Shown one piece after another: positions 15,315 through 23,644 of a DNA stretch of 45,202 nt. Each line of letters starts with the position of its first letter. The first letter of the stretch is position 1. The notes under the pieces are model-generated. The model saw only the letters and a list, made by a program, of their open reading frames with translations, did not search any database and had not been told where the DNA came from. This DNA is from Shewanella sp. UCD-KL21 (lineage in GTDB: Bacteria > Pseudomonadota > Gammaproteobacteria > Enterobacterales > Shewanellaceae), in assembly GCF_001957135.1 (NCBI RefSeq), contig NZ_MPHK01000028.1, positions 1,030 through 46,231 of the forward strand, in the 5' to 3' direction. A program made the translations under genes and the position numbers.

Positions 15315-16903
15315 GTCAAAAAATAGATTTACTCGAAGACGATGACTTTCGTCCGTCTGCGGCTCGTTTAGTCGAGAGCTTACGAGATACAGGCTATAGC
15401 AAAGAAGCGGCTTTTGCTGACATCATTGATAACTCAATTGCAGCGAATGCAACCCGAGTTGAAGTTGAACTTCAATATATGATGGGAGAGTTCAGAGTGA
15501 TCATTACTGATAACGGTGATGGCATGTCAGAAGAGCAACTTAGAAGTGCGATGCGGTACGGCTCCCCAAGGCGGAATAATCCTAAGTCATTGGGGAAGTT
15601 TGGCATGGGACTAAAGACAGCTTCAACCGCATTTTGTCGTCGATTGGTTGTGTTATCACAGCAAAATGGCACCAGTTCTGGTCGTGCATGGGACATTGAT
15701 AAAATTATTGCTTCTGATCGATGGGAGCTTGAAACCCCAGATTCTAATGAGTATTACGAAGATTATGAAGCGCTTTCAGACTTTTCAGAAACCAGTGGCA
15801 CAATGATAATTTGGGAGAACATTGACCGTTTAGTTAAGGCGGGCAGTGAAAAACAAATGCGAGACCAAATAAGAGCTCTTGGTGAAGAGCTATCTTTGGA
15901 TCTTAGCGCCGTATTCTTTAAGTTCTTAAAGGCTGAAGAAGTTACTATTTCCATGAAGGTTGGTGATGCGCCAGCAGTTAACCTAATAGGGTGGGATCCT
16001 CTTTCTTCGGATTTAAATCGCTCTAGTGAAGGCGCTCGCTCTCGAGTGTTAAAAGAAAAAGCTGTGTCTGTAGAGCATCAAGGAAAAAATCTGTCGTTTA
16101 CAGTAAAAGGTGGGGTTATTCCATCTCAAAATGATCTTGATGCGGATGAAATAGATTACGTTCGTTATGGTCTTGATAATCAAGGTTTATATATTTATCG
16201 TGAGGGCCGACTTATCTGGCATGATGGGTGGCCTCATCGAATGTATAAGAAAGAAAGTAAGATCACCCGCCTTAGAGTCGAGCTTAATTTCACTCATGAA
16301 CTTGATGATGTGTTTAGTATCGACTTCAGAAAAAGCCGAGTCATTATACCTGTTGAGATCCGAGAAGAACTTAAACGATTGATTGCACCATGGAGGCAAG
16401 AGCTTCTTAAGGGTCAAAATCGATTAGTTGCAGCGAATACAAAGCGCGCACATGGTCCTGCAGACAAGGCAATTGATAAGCACAAGAAGCATACTAAAAA
16501 CTCAGAAATCAAAGTGGATGGTGACACTGTCACTATTAGAAATCAGAATCAAATGAAGCCGACCGTGATTGAAGGCATCCGAGTTTATGACGATAAAACG
16601 GTTCGAGTTCATGAAGAAAACTCCTTGTTAGGTGATGATTTGTGGGAGCCATCATGTGATGAAGAAGGTAATACTTGCGTTACGTTAGGCAAGTCTCATC
16701 CGTACTTTCACAAAATGTATAACGTTTGCAAAGATAACGTTGAAGCGATGAAGGCTTTGGACATGTTGCTGTGGAGCTTATCAAACGCAGAGCATGGTGA
16801 GTTCTCTGAAGCAAACCAACACACATTAAAAGGGTTTCGTCAAAAAGTGAGTCAAACGTTACGTTACTTGAGCATTGAACTACCTGATACAGAGGAAGAC
16901 TAA
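15311..16903 (+). CDS. MORC/MutL-like GHKL ATPase
   Basis: 530 residues. The GHKL fold shows the N box ADIIDNSIAA (Asn 41), the G1 box DNGDGM (67-72) and the G2 box GKFGMGLKTAS (95-105), followed by a transducer-like domain with SIDFRKSRV. These ATPases dimerise as ATP-gated DNA clamps. A linker rich in Lys/His (about 380-400) leads to a C-terminal module of about 85 residues (LWEP...VTLGKSHPYF...GEFSEANQHTLKGFRQKVSQTL) that recurs in the next gene. The start overlaps the SNF2 stop (ATGA) and the stop overlaps the next start (TAATG). Role inferred: conformational switch or clamp for the defence complex. Confidence 0.87.
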   Translation: MSQKIDLLEDDDFRPSAARLVESLRDTGYSKEAAFADIIDNSIAANATRVEVELQYMMGEFRVIITDNGDGMSEEQLRSAMRYGSPRRNNPKSLGKFGMGLKTASTAFCRRLVVLSQQNGTSSGRAWDIDKIIASDRWELETPDSNEYYEDYEALSDFSETSGTMIIWENIDRLVKAGSEKQMRDQIRALGEELSLDLSAVFFKFLKAEEVTISMKVGDAPAVNLIGWDPLSSDLNRSSEGARSRVLKEKAVSVEHQGKNLSFTVKGGVIPSQNDLDADEIDYVRYGLDNQGLYIYREGRLIWHDGWPHRMYKKESKITRLRVELNFTHELDDVFSIDFRKSRVIIPVEIREELKRLIAPWRQELLKGQNRLVAANTKRAHGPADKAIDKHKKHTKNSEIKVDGDTVTIRNQNQMKPTVIEGIRVYDDKTVRVHEENSLLGDDLWEPSCDEEGNTCVTLGKSHPYFHKMYNVCKDNVEAMKALDMLLWSLSNAEHGEFSEANQHTLKGFRQKVSQTLRYLSIELPDTEED

Positions 16904-17826
16904 TGAGTTATCAATATGATTTATCCGATTTTAAACGTTACTTGAATGACAAAAACTCTAAGTATCGAGTGGATGGTCTTATCTTCTGGAAGACCACTAT
17001 TCCTCTACCGATAGATTTGTTTAACCGAATTTTCAATGAGTCTGATCAAATTGTTACTGACTATGTATATCAGCTAGCCGCTAGTGCAGTTGTATTCAGT
17101 CATCGAGATTCATTTGAAAGTGAATTTTCGATAGCTGTAACTGATTTACCCAAAAATGACTTAAAGAAAAAAAACAAACTCTTAGAGGGATGGTTAACAG
17201 AACATTTACCGAGTAACTCAGCCGTACCACACATGGCTTATGAGGTTGCCGATATTTTGGGTCTAGGTAATTTTATTTTTTCTGTAAAAAAAGTAGCTGC
17301 TGCATTGCAACATCAAGGTAAGAAGTACGCCAGAATTTTCATGCCCACGGAAGTGAGAGTATTGTTCAATCGTATCTCCGATGTTGATAGTGTTGGGCAA
17401 GACAATACCGATATGTTTGGCAACATTATTGCTGATCGTTATGGTATTTATCGAGCAGGTTTCGGTGATGCTTTAGTTGCTATTTTTAATGGGTTGCTTG
17501 ATTTTCGTATCCTATGCTCAGGTCGAGGAGATCATCTAAATCAATTCAGAGTTATCACGCCACTTATTGAAGATATTGATGTACGTTTTGGTAAAACATC
17601 AGATGGTTCGCTTTGGGAGCCGGGCTACGAAGATGATCATTACATCACGCTAAATAGTGAGCATCCTTTAGTAAGAAACTTGTCCGAAGGTGAATCACAA
17701 CCTTTGGCTGAGTTCTTGTTTTTCCTTGGTGAGTTTGAAAATGGGCAGTTTTCAGAAACGAATAAAAAGCTCATTGAAAATCTGCGCCAAGAAGTTTCAC
17801 GTAGCTTATGGATTAAGCACGACTAA
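16903..17826 (+). CDS. Unknown partner of the MORC-like ATPase, sharing its C-terminal module
   Basis: 307 residues; no known family recognised for the first two thirds. The C-terminal ~75 residues (LWEPGYEDDHYITLNSEHPL...NGQFSETNKKLIENLRQEVSRSL, from about residue 237) align with the end of the upstream GHKL protein: shared LWEP, xTLxxxHP, GxFSExN and RQxVSxxL. The shared module suggests the two proteins dimerise through it or bind the same partner. It is coupled to the ATPase by TAATG overlap and followed by a strong terminator, so the SNF2-MORC-partner trio forms one transcription unit. Confidence 0.8.
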   Translation: MSYQYDLSDFKRYLNDKNSKYRVDGLIFWKTTIPLPIDLFNRIFNESDQIVTDYVYQLAASAVVFSHRDSFESEFSIAVTDLPKNDLKKKNKLLEGWLTEHLPSNSAVPHMAYEVADILGLGNFIFSVKKVAAALQHQGKKYARIFMPTEVRVLFNRISDVDSVGQDNTDMFGNIIADRYGIYRAGFGDALVAIFNGLLDFRILCSGRGDHLNQFRVITPLIEDIDVRFGKTSDGSLWEPGYEDDHYITLNSEHPLVRNLSEGESQPLAEFLFFLGEFENGQFSETNKKLIENLRQEVSRSLWIKHD

Positions 17827-17833
17827 CAGTTTT

Positions 17834-17862
17834 CAGCCGCTAAGCAGCGGCTGTGTTTTTTA
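17834..17862 (+). terminator. Terminator after the SNF2-MORC-partner operon
   Basis: CAGCCGC / GCGGCTG stem (17834-17840 and 17847-17853), 6-nt loop, followed by TGTTTTTTATT. The longer reading frame of the next gene would start inside this hairpin, which argues for the later start at 17880. Confidence 0.85.
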
Positions 17863-17879
17863 TTAAGGCTAGGAAAAGT

Positions 17880-19838
17880 ATGCTATCTGAATTGAATATG
17901 GTTGGTAAATGGTCAAAGCTAGATACTCAATCAAGCTGGAATTTTGGCGAGATTAGGTTTGATGAAAGATCGAAAGATATTTTTGAAGAGGAACTTGACC
18001 TACAAATCAAAATATTTGACCACTCAGCAAAGATTAATGTTTCAAGTAACAACAATCACTGTTACATCCCAAGCCACTACTTCTTATATGCAATTAAGCT
18101 AGCCCCATTAGTGTTGCTTGTTAAAAACTATATAGCGTATTTTGAGAGGGCAGTACAAGCTTTACCTGATGCAGATGCTGTAGGGACATTCATAACAAAC
18201 AAAAACGCGACGCCTTCAGAACTAACAGGAATTGACTCATATAGTCTTGAGCAGTTCTACGATGTTTTTGATGTTTTGACTGCAGAAAGGAGGTTAAAAG
18301 CAAAAGAAATTATTAACGGTTACGGTAAGACTAGTGCCACAACGATCCGACCAAGTGATGATTTTCTTCGCTCTGTCGTATTGAAAGCTTTACCTGTTCC
18401 TGACAACAGTTCAGAAATGCTTAGTCGATTAGTCTGCGCCTTCTCTAAATCGCAAGTAGCATTACAACATTTAACAGCTAATTATAATGCTTACCTTCCT
18501 CATCTATTCCGCTCTACAGATGGCGATGAGCTGCTTTTAATGATCCTATCAACATTGGGGTGGCAAGGATTACTTGACTCAATATTAAATTCAACTAGTG
18601 GCCGATATTGCTCTTGGGGGGAGATTGATAATGCCTTTTTGTTGAGTACGACACCTGTTTCAGGGAACACGCTATATACTGAAAAACCAGTTCATTATTC
18701 AACCTCACTAGCCCAATATGTACATGTAAAAAAAGGTTTATTGGAAACAGATGAATTAATCGACTCTGTTTCTCTACTTATCTCGATACTTTGGCCTAAT
18801 ATGGCTGTTCATAGAAGCGAGGGAGAGCTTTTCTTTAGAGCTTCATGTCGTTCGGATTCTCAGGGGATAGGTTTTGACGGTGCTAGTAACAAAATTTTTT
18901 ATGGTGCACCTGGTACAGGAAAGAGCCATAAGATCCATACTGTAGAATGTATAGGTGCAGAAAAGGTTGTAACTGTTTTCCATCCAGACACACAGTACAA
19001 CGACTTTGTCGGTGCTTTAAAGCCGATGATGCAAACAGATCTCGCAGGAAATCCTACTGTTACTTATCAGTTCCGACCGGGGCCATTTACTAATGCGCTT
19101 GTTAAAGCTAAAAGATCTCCAAGCACACACGTCTGCTTAGTTATCGAAGAAATAAATCGAGCGCCAGCTGCCGCGGTGTTCGGTGAACTATTTCAATTAC
19201 TTGATAGGAATGCCACTGGGGAGAGTACCTACAAAATTGATGCTGCAGACCCTGATATGCTGCTGTATATCAATGAGCAACTTCGCGTATCAGGTGTTCC
19301 AGAGCTAACACAGCTAGAAATTCCATCTAATCTCTCTATCCTAGCAACAATGAACAGCAGTGATCAGGCTGTAATGCCCTTAGATACCGCGTTTAAACGT
19401 CGCTGGAGCTTTGAATACTTAGGGATTGATTTTAGCAATTCGGCAGTACCTCAAACAGTAATTGAAGTTTCTACAGGTAATGGGAAATATGCTATTAAGT
19501 GGCCTGACCTAGCCAAAGCAATTAACGATGTGTTGATGGAAACTGGTATCGCCGAAGATCGCCTCATTGGTCCATTTTTCCTCAACCCGAAAGAGCTTAG
19601 TGATCCTAGCTCTGCAAACGACGCGCTGAACGGCAAACTATTTGTGTACCTTTGGGACGACGTTTTGCGCCATATCGGTCAGCACAAAGTATTTAGTTCT
19701 TCTTACAAAACGTTTGGGGGGCTCTCAGCAGCTTTCAATAAAGGGCTTCCAGTATTCAGTGCTGCAATTGAAGGAGTTATTGAAGTGAAGGGCGAAATCG
19801 CCGAGGTGCCAGAGGCAGCGGAAGATGCCGGTGAGTAA
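17880..19838 (+). CDS. McrB-like AAA+ GTPase (LlaJI R1-like)
   Basis: 652 residues from the ATG at 17880, which follows AGGAAAA; a GTG at 17853 lies in the terminator stem. The C-terminal AAA+ domain has Walker A GAPGTGKS (about 342-349), Walker B LVIEEINRA and the McrB-family LATMNSSDQAVMPLDTAFKRRW with sensor Asn and arginine finger. The N-terminal ~335 residues have no EVE, DUF3578 or other DNA-recognition domain I know, so the target specificity is open. It forms a GTP-driven restriction motor with the McrC-like protein encoded next; the reading frames overlap by 14 bases. Confidence 0.87.
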   Translation: MLSELNMVGKWSKLDTQSSWNFGEIRFDERSKDIFEEELDLQIKIFDHSAKINVSSNNNHCYIPSHYFLYAIKLAPLVLLVKNYIAYFERAVQALPDADAVGTFITNKNATPSELTGIDSYSLEQFYDVFDVLTAERRLKAKEIINGYGKTSATTIRPSDDFLRSVVLKALPVPDNSSEMLSRLVCAFSKSQVALQHLTANYNAYLPHLFRSTDGDELLLMILSTLGWQGLLDSILNSTSGRYCSWGEIDNAFLLSTTPVSGNTLYTEKPVHYSTSLAQYVHVKKGLLETDELIDSVSLLISILWPNMAVHRSEGELFFRASCRSDSQGIGFDGASNKIFYGAPGTGKSHKIHTVECIGAEKVVTVFHPDTQYNDFVGALKPMMQTDLAGNPTVTYQFRPGPFTNALVKAKRSPSTHVCLVIEEINRAPAAAVFGELFQLLDRNATGESTYKIDAADPDMLLYINEQLRVSGVPELTQLEIPSNLSILATMNSSDQAVMPLDTAFKRRWSFEYLGIDFSNSAVPQTVIEVSTGNGKYAIKWPDLAKAINDVLMETGIAEDRLIGPFFLNPKELSDPSSANDALNGKLFVYLWDDVLRHIGQHKVFSSSYKTFGGLSAAFNKGLPVFSAAIEGVIEVKGEIAEVPEAAEDAGE

Positions 19839-21114
19839 TATTCTCTATTTGTCTGATCGACTATTGGTCAGCGATAAGACTATCCCTGAATCTTTGCTTA
19901 GTGAAATGCGCAGTCTAGGCCTTGTTGCACCGGATATGGTAAAGGTACATTTTTGTGGTGTGGTTTCTTACAGCGATGGCTTAGCTGTTTTTTTACCTAG
20001 AAACCACGAAGCACGAATTGAAGATAGAGCTTCGGCAGCTCATCTTCTACTTCAAGCTTTATTGAAATATTATCAAAGCAAAGATAGTGGTATTTATGCA
20101 CAAGAAAGTGGTGAGGAAGTCATTGGTGGTAGAGCTTTATCATTAGCTGTTTCGCTGCTAAATGATTATCAAGCAAATAGTTTATATGTACGAAGAGTTA
20201 AAGAACGTTTAACCAATAATGGCAAAGTGAATTGGGCTAGAACCATAACTCGCAGTTCAGCTTACCCAACTATAAGTGGGCCGATGTATTTCGATTTGTC
20301 GACATCTCGTTCACGGTATACTTCAAATTGTGAAACCGCAAAAATCCATGCTCAAATTATCAAAGAACTATTCAAGGACTATGGAATGCTATGGTTGGGG
20401 CTGCCTAGGTTTTTTGATGAACGGTTAGAGCTAATGCCTAAACCATCAGGTACTGTCAATGTGCAAATAGCTTATTTACAACGAGAACTACAATTGAGTT
20501 ACTCAGAGCGAGATATTTTCTTAATTAAGGGTCTAATTCAGTACTTGCGTATCAAGAAGGGTATCAACATAAATAATATACTAATTGGTGTTCGTAAGTT
20601 TCATAATCTTTGGGAGTCGATGCTCGATGAATGCTTGATTGGTAAATATGCAGTAAATAGTAAATTACCAGTTCCTGTATATCAGTTGCTAAATGAGGAC
20701 TTTGTGCCAGTAGCACAGAAAGGGCAAAGAACAGACACAGTACTTAAACATCACGAGGAAAATAGGTTTGCAGTTGTAGATGCAAAGTACTATGAAGCAA
20801 GCTCACCTAACACTGCCCCAGGATGGTCAGATCTGGTTAAGCAATTTTATTATCAGAAAGCAGTTTCTCTTTTAGAAGGCGATACGGCCTTGGTAACTAA
20901 TCATTTCGTGTTTCCAGGACATAGTATGAAACTCAAGGCTGTTCATGTTGCTGAGAGAAGTAGAATCGTCAAATCAGAAAGTGATTGTATGAGCGAATTG
21001 TATCCTACTATCCATTGTCATTATCAAGACCCTATTGAACTGTTAGATGTTTTTGTAAGAGGCGCAAAGTTAACTAAGTTAACTGATGATATTTTACAGA
21101 AGCATCTAATTTAA
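19825..21114 (+). CDS. McrC-like / LlaJI R2-like restriction nuclease subunit
   Basis: 429 residues with a C-terminal PD-(D/E)xK nuclease: TDTVL with Asp at about 304, then FAVVDAKYY with D318 and K320. KFHNLWESMLDE upstream resembles the LlaJI family. McrC-type subunits stimulate the McrB GTPase and cut DNA. In LlaJI the R1/R2 pair works with C5 methylases that protect the host, which would make the methyltransferase at 12020 the cognate guardian rather than a trigger. The stop codon overlaps the 3' end of an opposing frameshifted gene by 9 bases. Confidence 0.85.
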   Translation: MPVSNILYLSDRLLVSDKTIPESLLSEMRSLGLVAPDMVKVHFCGVVSYSDGLAVFLPRNHEARIEDRASAAHLLLQALLKYYQSKDSGIYAQESGEEVIGGRALSLAVSLLNDYQANSLYVRRVKERLTNNGKVNWARTITRSSAYPTISGPMYFDLSTSRSRYTSNCETAKIHAQIIKELFKDYGMLWLGLPRFFDERLELMPKPSGTVNVQIAYLQRELQLSYSERDIFLIKGLIQYLRIKKGININNILIGVRKFHNLWESMLDECLIGKYAVNSKLPVPVYQLLNEDFVPVAQKGQRTDTVLKHHEENRFAVVDAKYYEASSPNTAPGWSDLVKQFYYQKAVSLLEGDTALVTNHFVFPGHSMKLKAVHVAERSRIVKSESDCMSELYPTIHCHYQDPIELLDVFVRGAKLTKLTDDILQKHLI

Positions 21115-21448
21115 GTGTTGGCTATTAACATTGTTCAATAAGTTACTGATAAAATTAATTATAGTTGTAGTGTTCTCACTTTCAAAAATAATGTCATAAC
21201 TTGAGCTGTAAACTTCAAGGGGTACTCCATCCCCTTCATTGGTTGCTGCTTGTATTAGGTATCGGGAGTTTGAGTCTTCACGCTCTGCTGGGTCTGATAA
21301 CAACCCAGAGGACGTAGTATTGAGATCCTACATTAAAATTAAAACTTGGACTCACGTCATTGTGCCAACTTTTATCGTTAAGATATGGGTAATCGCTTAA
21401 GTTGAAACCTAAGTTAAAACCAGCACCAAATTCATTTTTATAAAGCAT
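21106..21448 (-). pseudogene. Frameshifted small hypothetical gene
   Basis: ATG at 21448 follows a near-perfect AGGAAGG. The frame starts MLYKNEFGAGFNLGFNLSDY and runs through VGSQYYVLWV, then stops after RPSRA. One base out of phase the sequence continues convincingly (SDPAEREDSNSRYLIQAATNEGD...NLLNNVNSQHLN) to TAG at 21106. Joining the frames near 21305 gives one ~114-residue acidic protein. This is either a recent frameshift mutation, a sequencing error or, less likely, programmed frameshifting. Function unknown. Its 3' end overlaps the McrC gene tail to tail. Confidence 0.6.
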
Positions 21449-21522
21449 CTACGCCTTCCTAGTAGTCTTTATGATGGTGAACTCAGAAATACTGCTAGAT
21501 CTAATTCAATATTTAAAATTCT

Positions 21523-21717
21523 TCATTGAATTTCCAGTAACTCACCAATTTCCACATCTAAATACTTGCATAGCGTCTCTAAAACATCTAATTCAACACG
21601 AGTGGCCGTTTCATTGTAGAGACGGGTAATAGTACCTCGGTTAATATCTGTATCCCTTGCCACATCAGAAACTTTAAGCCTCTTCTCACCGAGTATTCTG
21701 GAAAGATTACACTTCAA
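21523..21717 (-). CDS. Small XRE-family transcriptional regulator
   Basis: Compact Cro/CI-like protein of 64-68 residues. The body LSRILGEKRLKVSDVARDTDINRGTITRLYNETATRVELDVLETLCKYLDVEIGELLE is a complete HTH_26-type domain. I prefer the TTG at 21717 (spaced 6 nt from GGAG) to the upstream TTG at 21729, because relatives typically begin just before KCNLSR. It is divergent from the excisionase-integrase genes, with two 27-bp direct repeats between, so it very likely represses them and itself. Confidence 0.85.
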   Translation of the reverse strand: MKCNLSRILGEKRLKVSDVARDTDINRGTITRLYNETATRVELDVLETLCKYLDVEIGELLEIQ

Positions 21718-21740
21718 AATGAGCTCCAATAATAAAAAAT

Positions 21741-21820
21741 GTTCTCCTGCAGGTTAAAAAAGCTTGCAAAAGATAATAAATGAGCATAAATTTGTTCTAC
21801 AGGAGAGCAAAAAAGCTTTC
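21741..21820. promoter_or_regulatory. Promoter of the xis-int operon flanked by two 27-bp direct repeats
   Basis: The imperfect repeats 21741-21767 and 21794-21820 share GTTCT at the start and AAAAAAGCTT near the end. A sigma70-like promoter, TTGCAA (21764-21769), 17-bp spacer, TAAATT (21787-21792), sits exactly between them. One repeat therefore overlaps the -35 box and the other covers the start point. This is a textbook arrangement for repression by the adjacent XRE protein. Confidence 0.65.
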
Positions 21821-21853
21821 TGTGAAATCAAATGACCTATCGGAGAGTATATT

Positions 21854-22060
21854 ATGTCTAATACTTATTTAACAGCTGAAGAGTTATCTGTACGCATTAA
21901 ATATGATGCGAGAACGATTCGTGACCAACTAAAAGATGCCATTTTTCTAGAAGGGATCCATTACATTAGACCATTTGGTGGTCGCAAAATATTGTTCATC
22001 TGGGAGAGTGTTGAAGATCTCATGTTGTTTGGTTATTCAGACGTTTTGCCAACTAAATAG
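21854..22060 (+). CDS. Excisionase-like winged-helix protein
   Basis: 68 residues beginning YLTAEELSVRIKYDARTIRDQLKDAIFLEGIHYIRPFGGRKILFIWE, an HTH_17/excisionase-like domain. It belongs to a family regularly found immediately upstream of tyrosine integrases. The ATG follows CGGAGAG; the gap to the integrase gene is 11 bp. It likely directs excision and may also regulate integrase levels. First gene of the operon controlled by the repeats at 21741-21820. Confidence 0.8.
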   Translation: MSNTYLTAEELSVRIKYDARTIRDQLKDAIFLEGIHYIRPFGGRKILFIWESVEDLMLFGYSDVLPTK

Positions 22061-22071
22061 CGAGGTGCGCA

Positions 22072-23247
22072 ATGGGTAGTGTAAATGCGCGTAATAACAA
22101 GTTATACCTCGATTTTCGGTTTAAGAGTGTTCGCTGTCGTGAGATGACCACTTTAGAAGATACAGCTGCAAATCGTAAAAGAGTTGCCGCCGTACTTAAG
22201 CGAATAGAGGCTGAAATTCAGTTAAATCAGTTTGAGTACTCTCGACACTTTCCTAATAGTAAAAATGCACTGAAGTTTGCAGCTTATGAAGTTGCTGCTG
22301 AAGGTAAAGGGAGTGGGGCGCCTGGTTCTGATTTGGTTCGAGTGTTTGTTGATCAATGGTTGCTTGAGCGTAAAGCTGAATGGCGTCCATCTCAACTTCG
22401 TACGATTGAAGATATTCTGACTTTGTATATATTGCCTCGCTTTGGTGAACGAGCCATAAATTCGATAACAAAGTCAGAAGTTTTAAAGTTTCGTGCAGAT
22501 TTAGTGGATGGGAGTGCGTTTGGAAAAGAGTTATCAGCTTCACGCATCAATCAAATATTATCGCCACTGCGTGTAGTGTTGAATGATGCGGCGGAGCGAT
22601 ATGACTTTACTAGCCCTTGGAAGTCAATCAAGCCACTACCAGTTAATCGTAAGCCTGTTCACCCATTTACTTTAGATGAAGTTTTTAAGTTCCTAGACTT
22701 TGTTAGACCGGACTTTCGTTGTTATTTCTTAACACGCTTTTTCAGCGGCCTTCGAACCGGTGAGATAGATGGTTTGCAGTGGGAGAATATAGATTTCGAA
22801 CGCAGACAAATACTCGTTCGCCAGTCCTGGGTTCGAAATAAACTTGGCCCAGTGAAAACCAAAACATCATTACGTGAGATTGATATGAATGAGTTGGTTT
22901 ATGAGTCTTTAACCCAGCATTATAAGCAGTCAGATGGCCATGGTTTTGTATTTCAAACCGCTGGTGGCAAGCCAATGAACAACAAAAACATGTCTTATCG
23001 TGTTTGGTACCCAACACTAGATATTTTAAATATCCCGCGCAGAAATCCATATCAAACTAGACATACAGCAGCCACCTTATGGTTAGCATCTGGTGAGTCA
23101 CCAGAGTGGATTGCTAAGCAAATGGGTCACGCTAATACCAATATGCTTTTTACAGTGTATTCACGCTATGTGCCTAATTTAACTCGCCGTGACGGCAGTG
23201 CCTTTGAAGCATTTTTAAATCAAAAACTGACAGGAGAAACATCATGA
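22072..23247 (+). CDS. Tyrosine recombinase / phage-type integrase
   Basis: 391 residues. The N-terminal part is an Arm-binding domain of the DUF3596 type (MGSVNARNNKLYLDFRFKSVRCRE), followed by a core-binding domain and a catalytic domain with Arg in SGLRTGEIDGLQW, Lys in VKTKTS, RHTAATLWLASG for the His-x-x-Arg box, GHANTNMLFTVYSRY for the second His and the nucleophilic Tyr. All catalytic residues are present. It sits in the middle of the island rather than beside an att site. Either it belonged to an inner element or later insertions moved it away from the tRNA-Trp junction. Confidence 0.93.
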   Translation: MGSVNARNNKLYLDFRFKSVRCREMTTLEDTAANRKRVAAVLKRIEAEIQLNQFEYSRHFPNSKNALKFAAYEVAAEGKGSGAPGSDLVRVFVDQWLLERKAEWRPSQLRTIEDILTLYILPRFGERAINSITKSEVLKFRADLVDGSAFGKELSASRINQILSPLRVVLNDAAERYDFTSPWKSIKPLPVNRKPVHPFTLDEVFKFLDFVRPDFRCYFLTRFFSGLRTGEIDGLQWENIDFERRQILVRQSWVRNKLGPVKTKTSLREIDMNELVYESLTQHYKQSDGHGFVFQTAGGKPMNNKNMSYRVWYPTLDILNIPRRNPYQTRHTAATLWLASGESPEWIAKQMGHANTNMLFTVYSRYVPNLTRRDGSAFEAFLNQKLTGETS

Positions 23248-23474
23248 ATAATGACACTCGACTTAACTTAGCTCACTACTTATGCCAGCGTTTTTATTGC
23301 CAACCTACAGGAAGGGAGCTAAGTTGTGCTTTAGATTTGCCAAGTTCTTCTAACAATTTGTCAGCATTGGTTGAATGGATTAATCAATTGTACTATCAAG
23401 AACGAAGTAATGATTTATTGTGGTGGGAGAGGCGACTGCAAAGGCAGCTAGAGTCTAAAGGCTATCACCTGTAA
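23244..23474 (+). CDS. Small hypothetical protein downstream of integrase
   Basis: 76 residues, helical and tryptophan-rich (LVEWINQLYYQERSNDLLWWERRLQRQLESKGYHL). It overlaps the integrase stop by 4 bases (ATGA), so it is translated with it. Small partners of this kind often follow this integrase type, but I know no function. Possibly a recombination accessory protein. Confidence 0.7.
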   Translation: MNNDTRLNLAHYLCQRFYCQPTGRELSCALDLPSSSNNLSALVEWINQLYYQERSNDLLWWERRLQRQLESKGYHL

Positions 23475-23508
23475 ATACTCTTGATGATTAACTTGAGTTA
23501 ACTTTTAT

Positions 23509-23549
23509 AAGCAAAATGCACCTTCATTATCGACAGGTGTATTTTGCTT
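23509..23549. terminator. Long hairpin after the integrase operon
   Basis: AAGCAAAATGCACCT (23509-23523) pairs with AGGTGTATTTTGCTT (23535-23549) over 15 positions with one mismatch. It lacks a T run, so it may be a factor-independent terminator of poor type, an mRNA-stabilising end or an operator. Confidence 0.5.
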
Positions 23550-23644
23550 ACGGAAGTTAATGAAAACATTAATCATAAAACTATTTCTATGTGCCGTTAA
23601 AAGAACTCGAATAGCTTTCAGATTGATAAGATAATGAGACTATT

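Noticed and set aside
3023..21114. Canonical DISARM or BREX system
   Set aside because: drmA and drmB are clear, but no phospholipase-D drmC, no drmE and no full-length drmD are present. No BREX PglZ or BrxC is seen.
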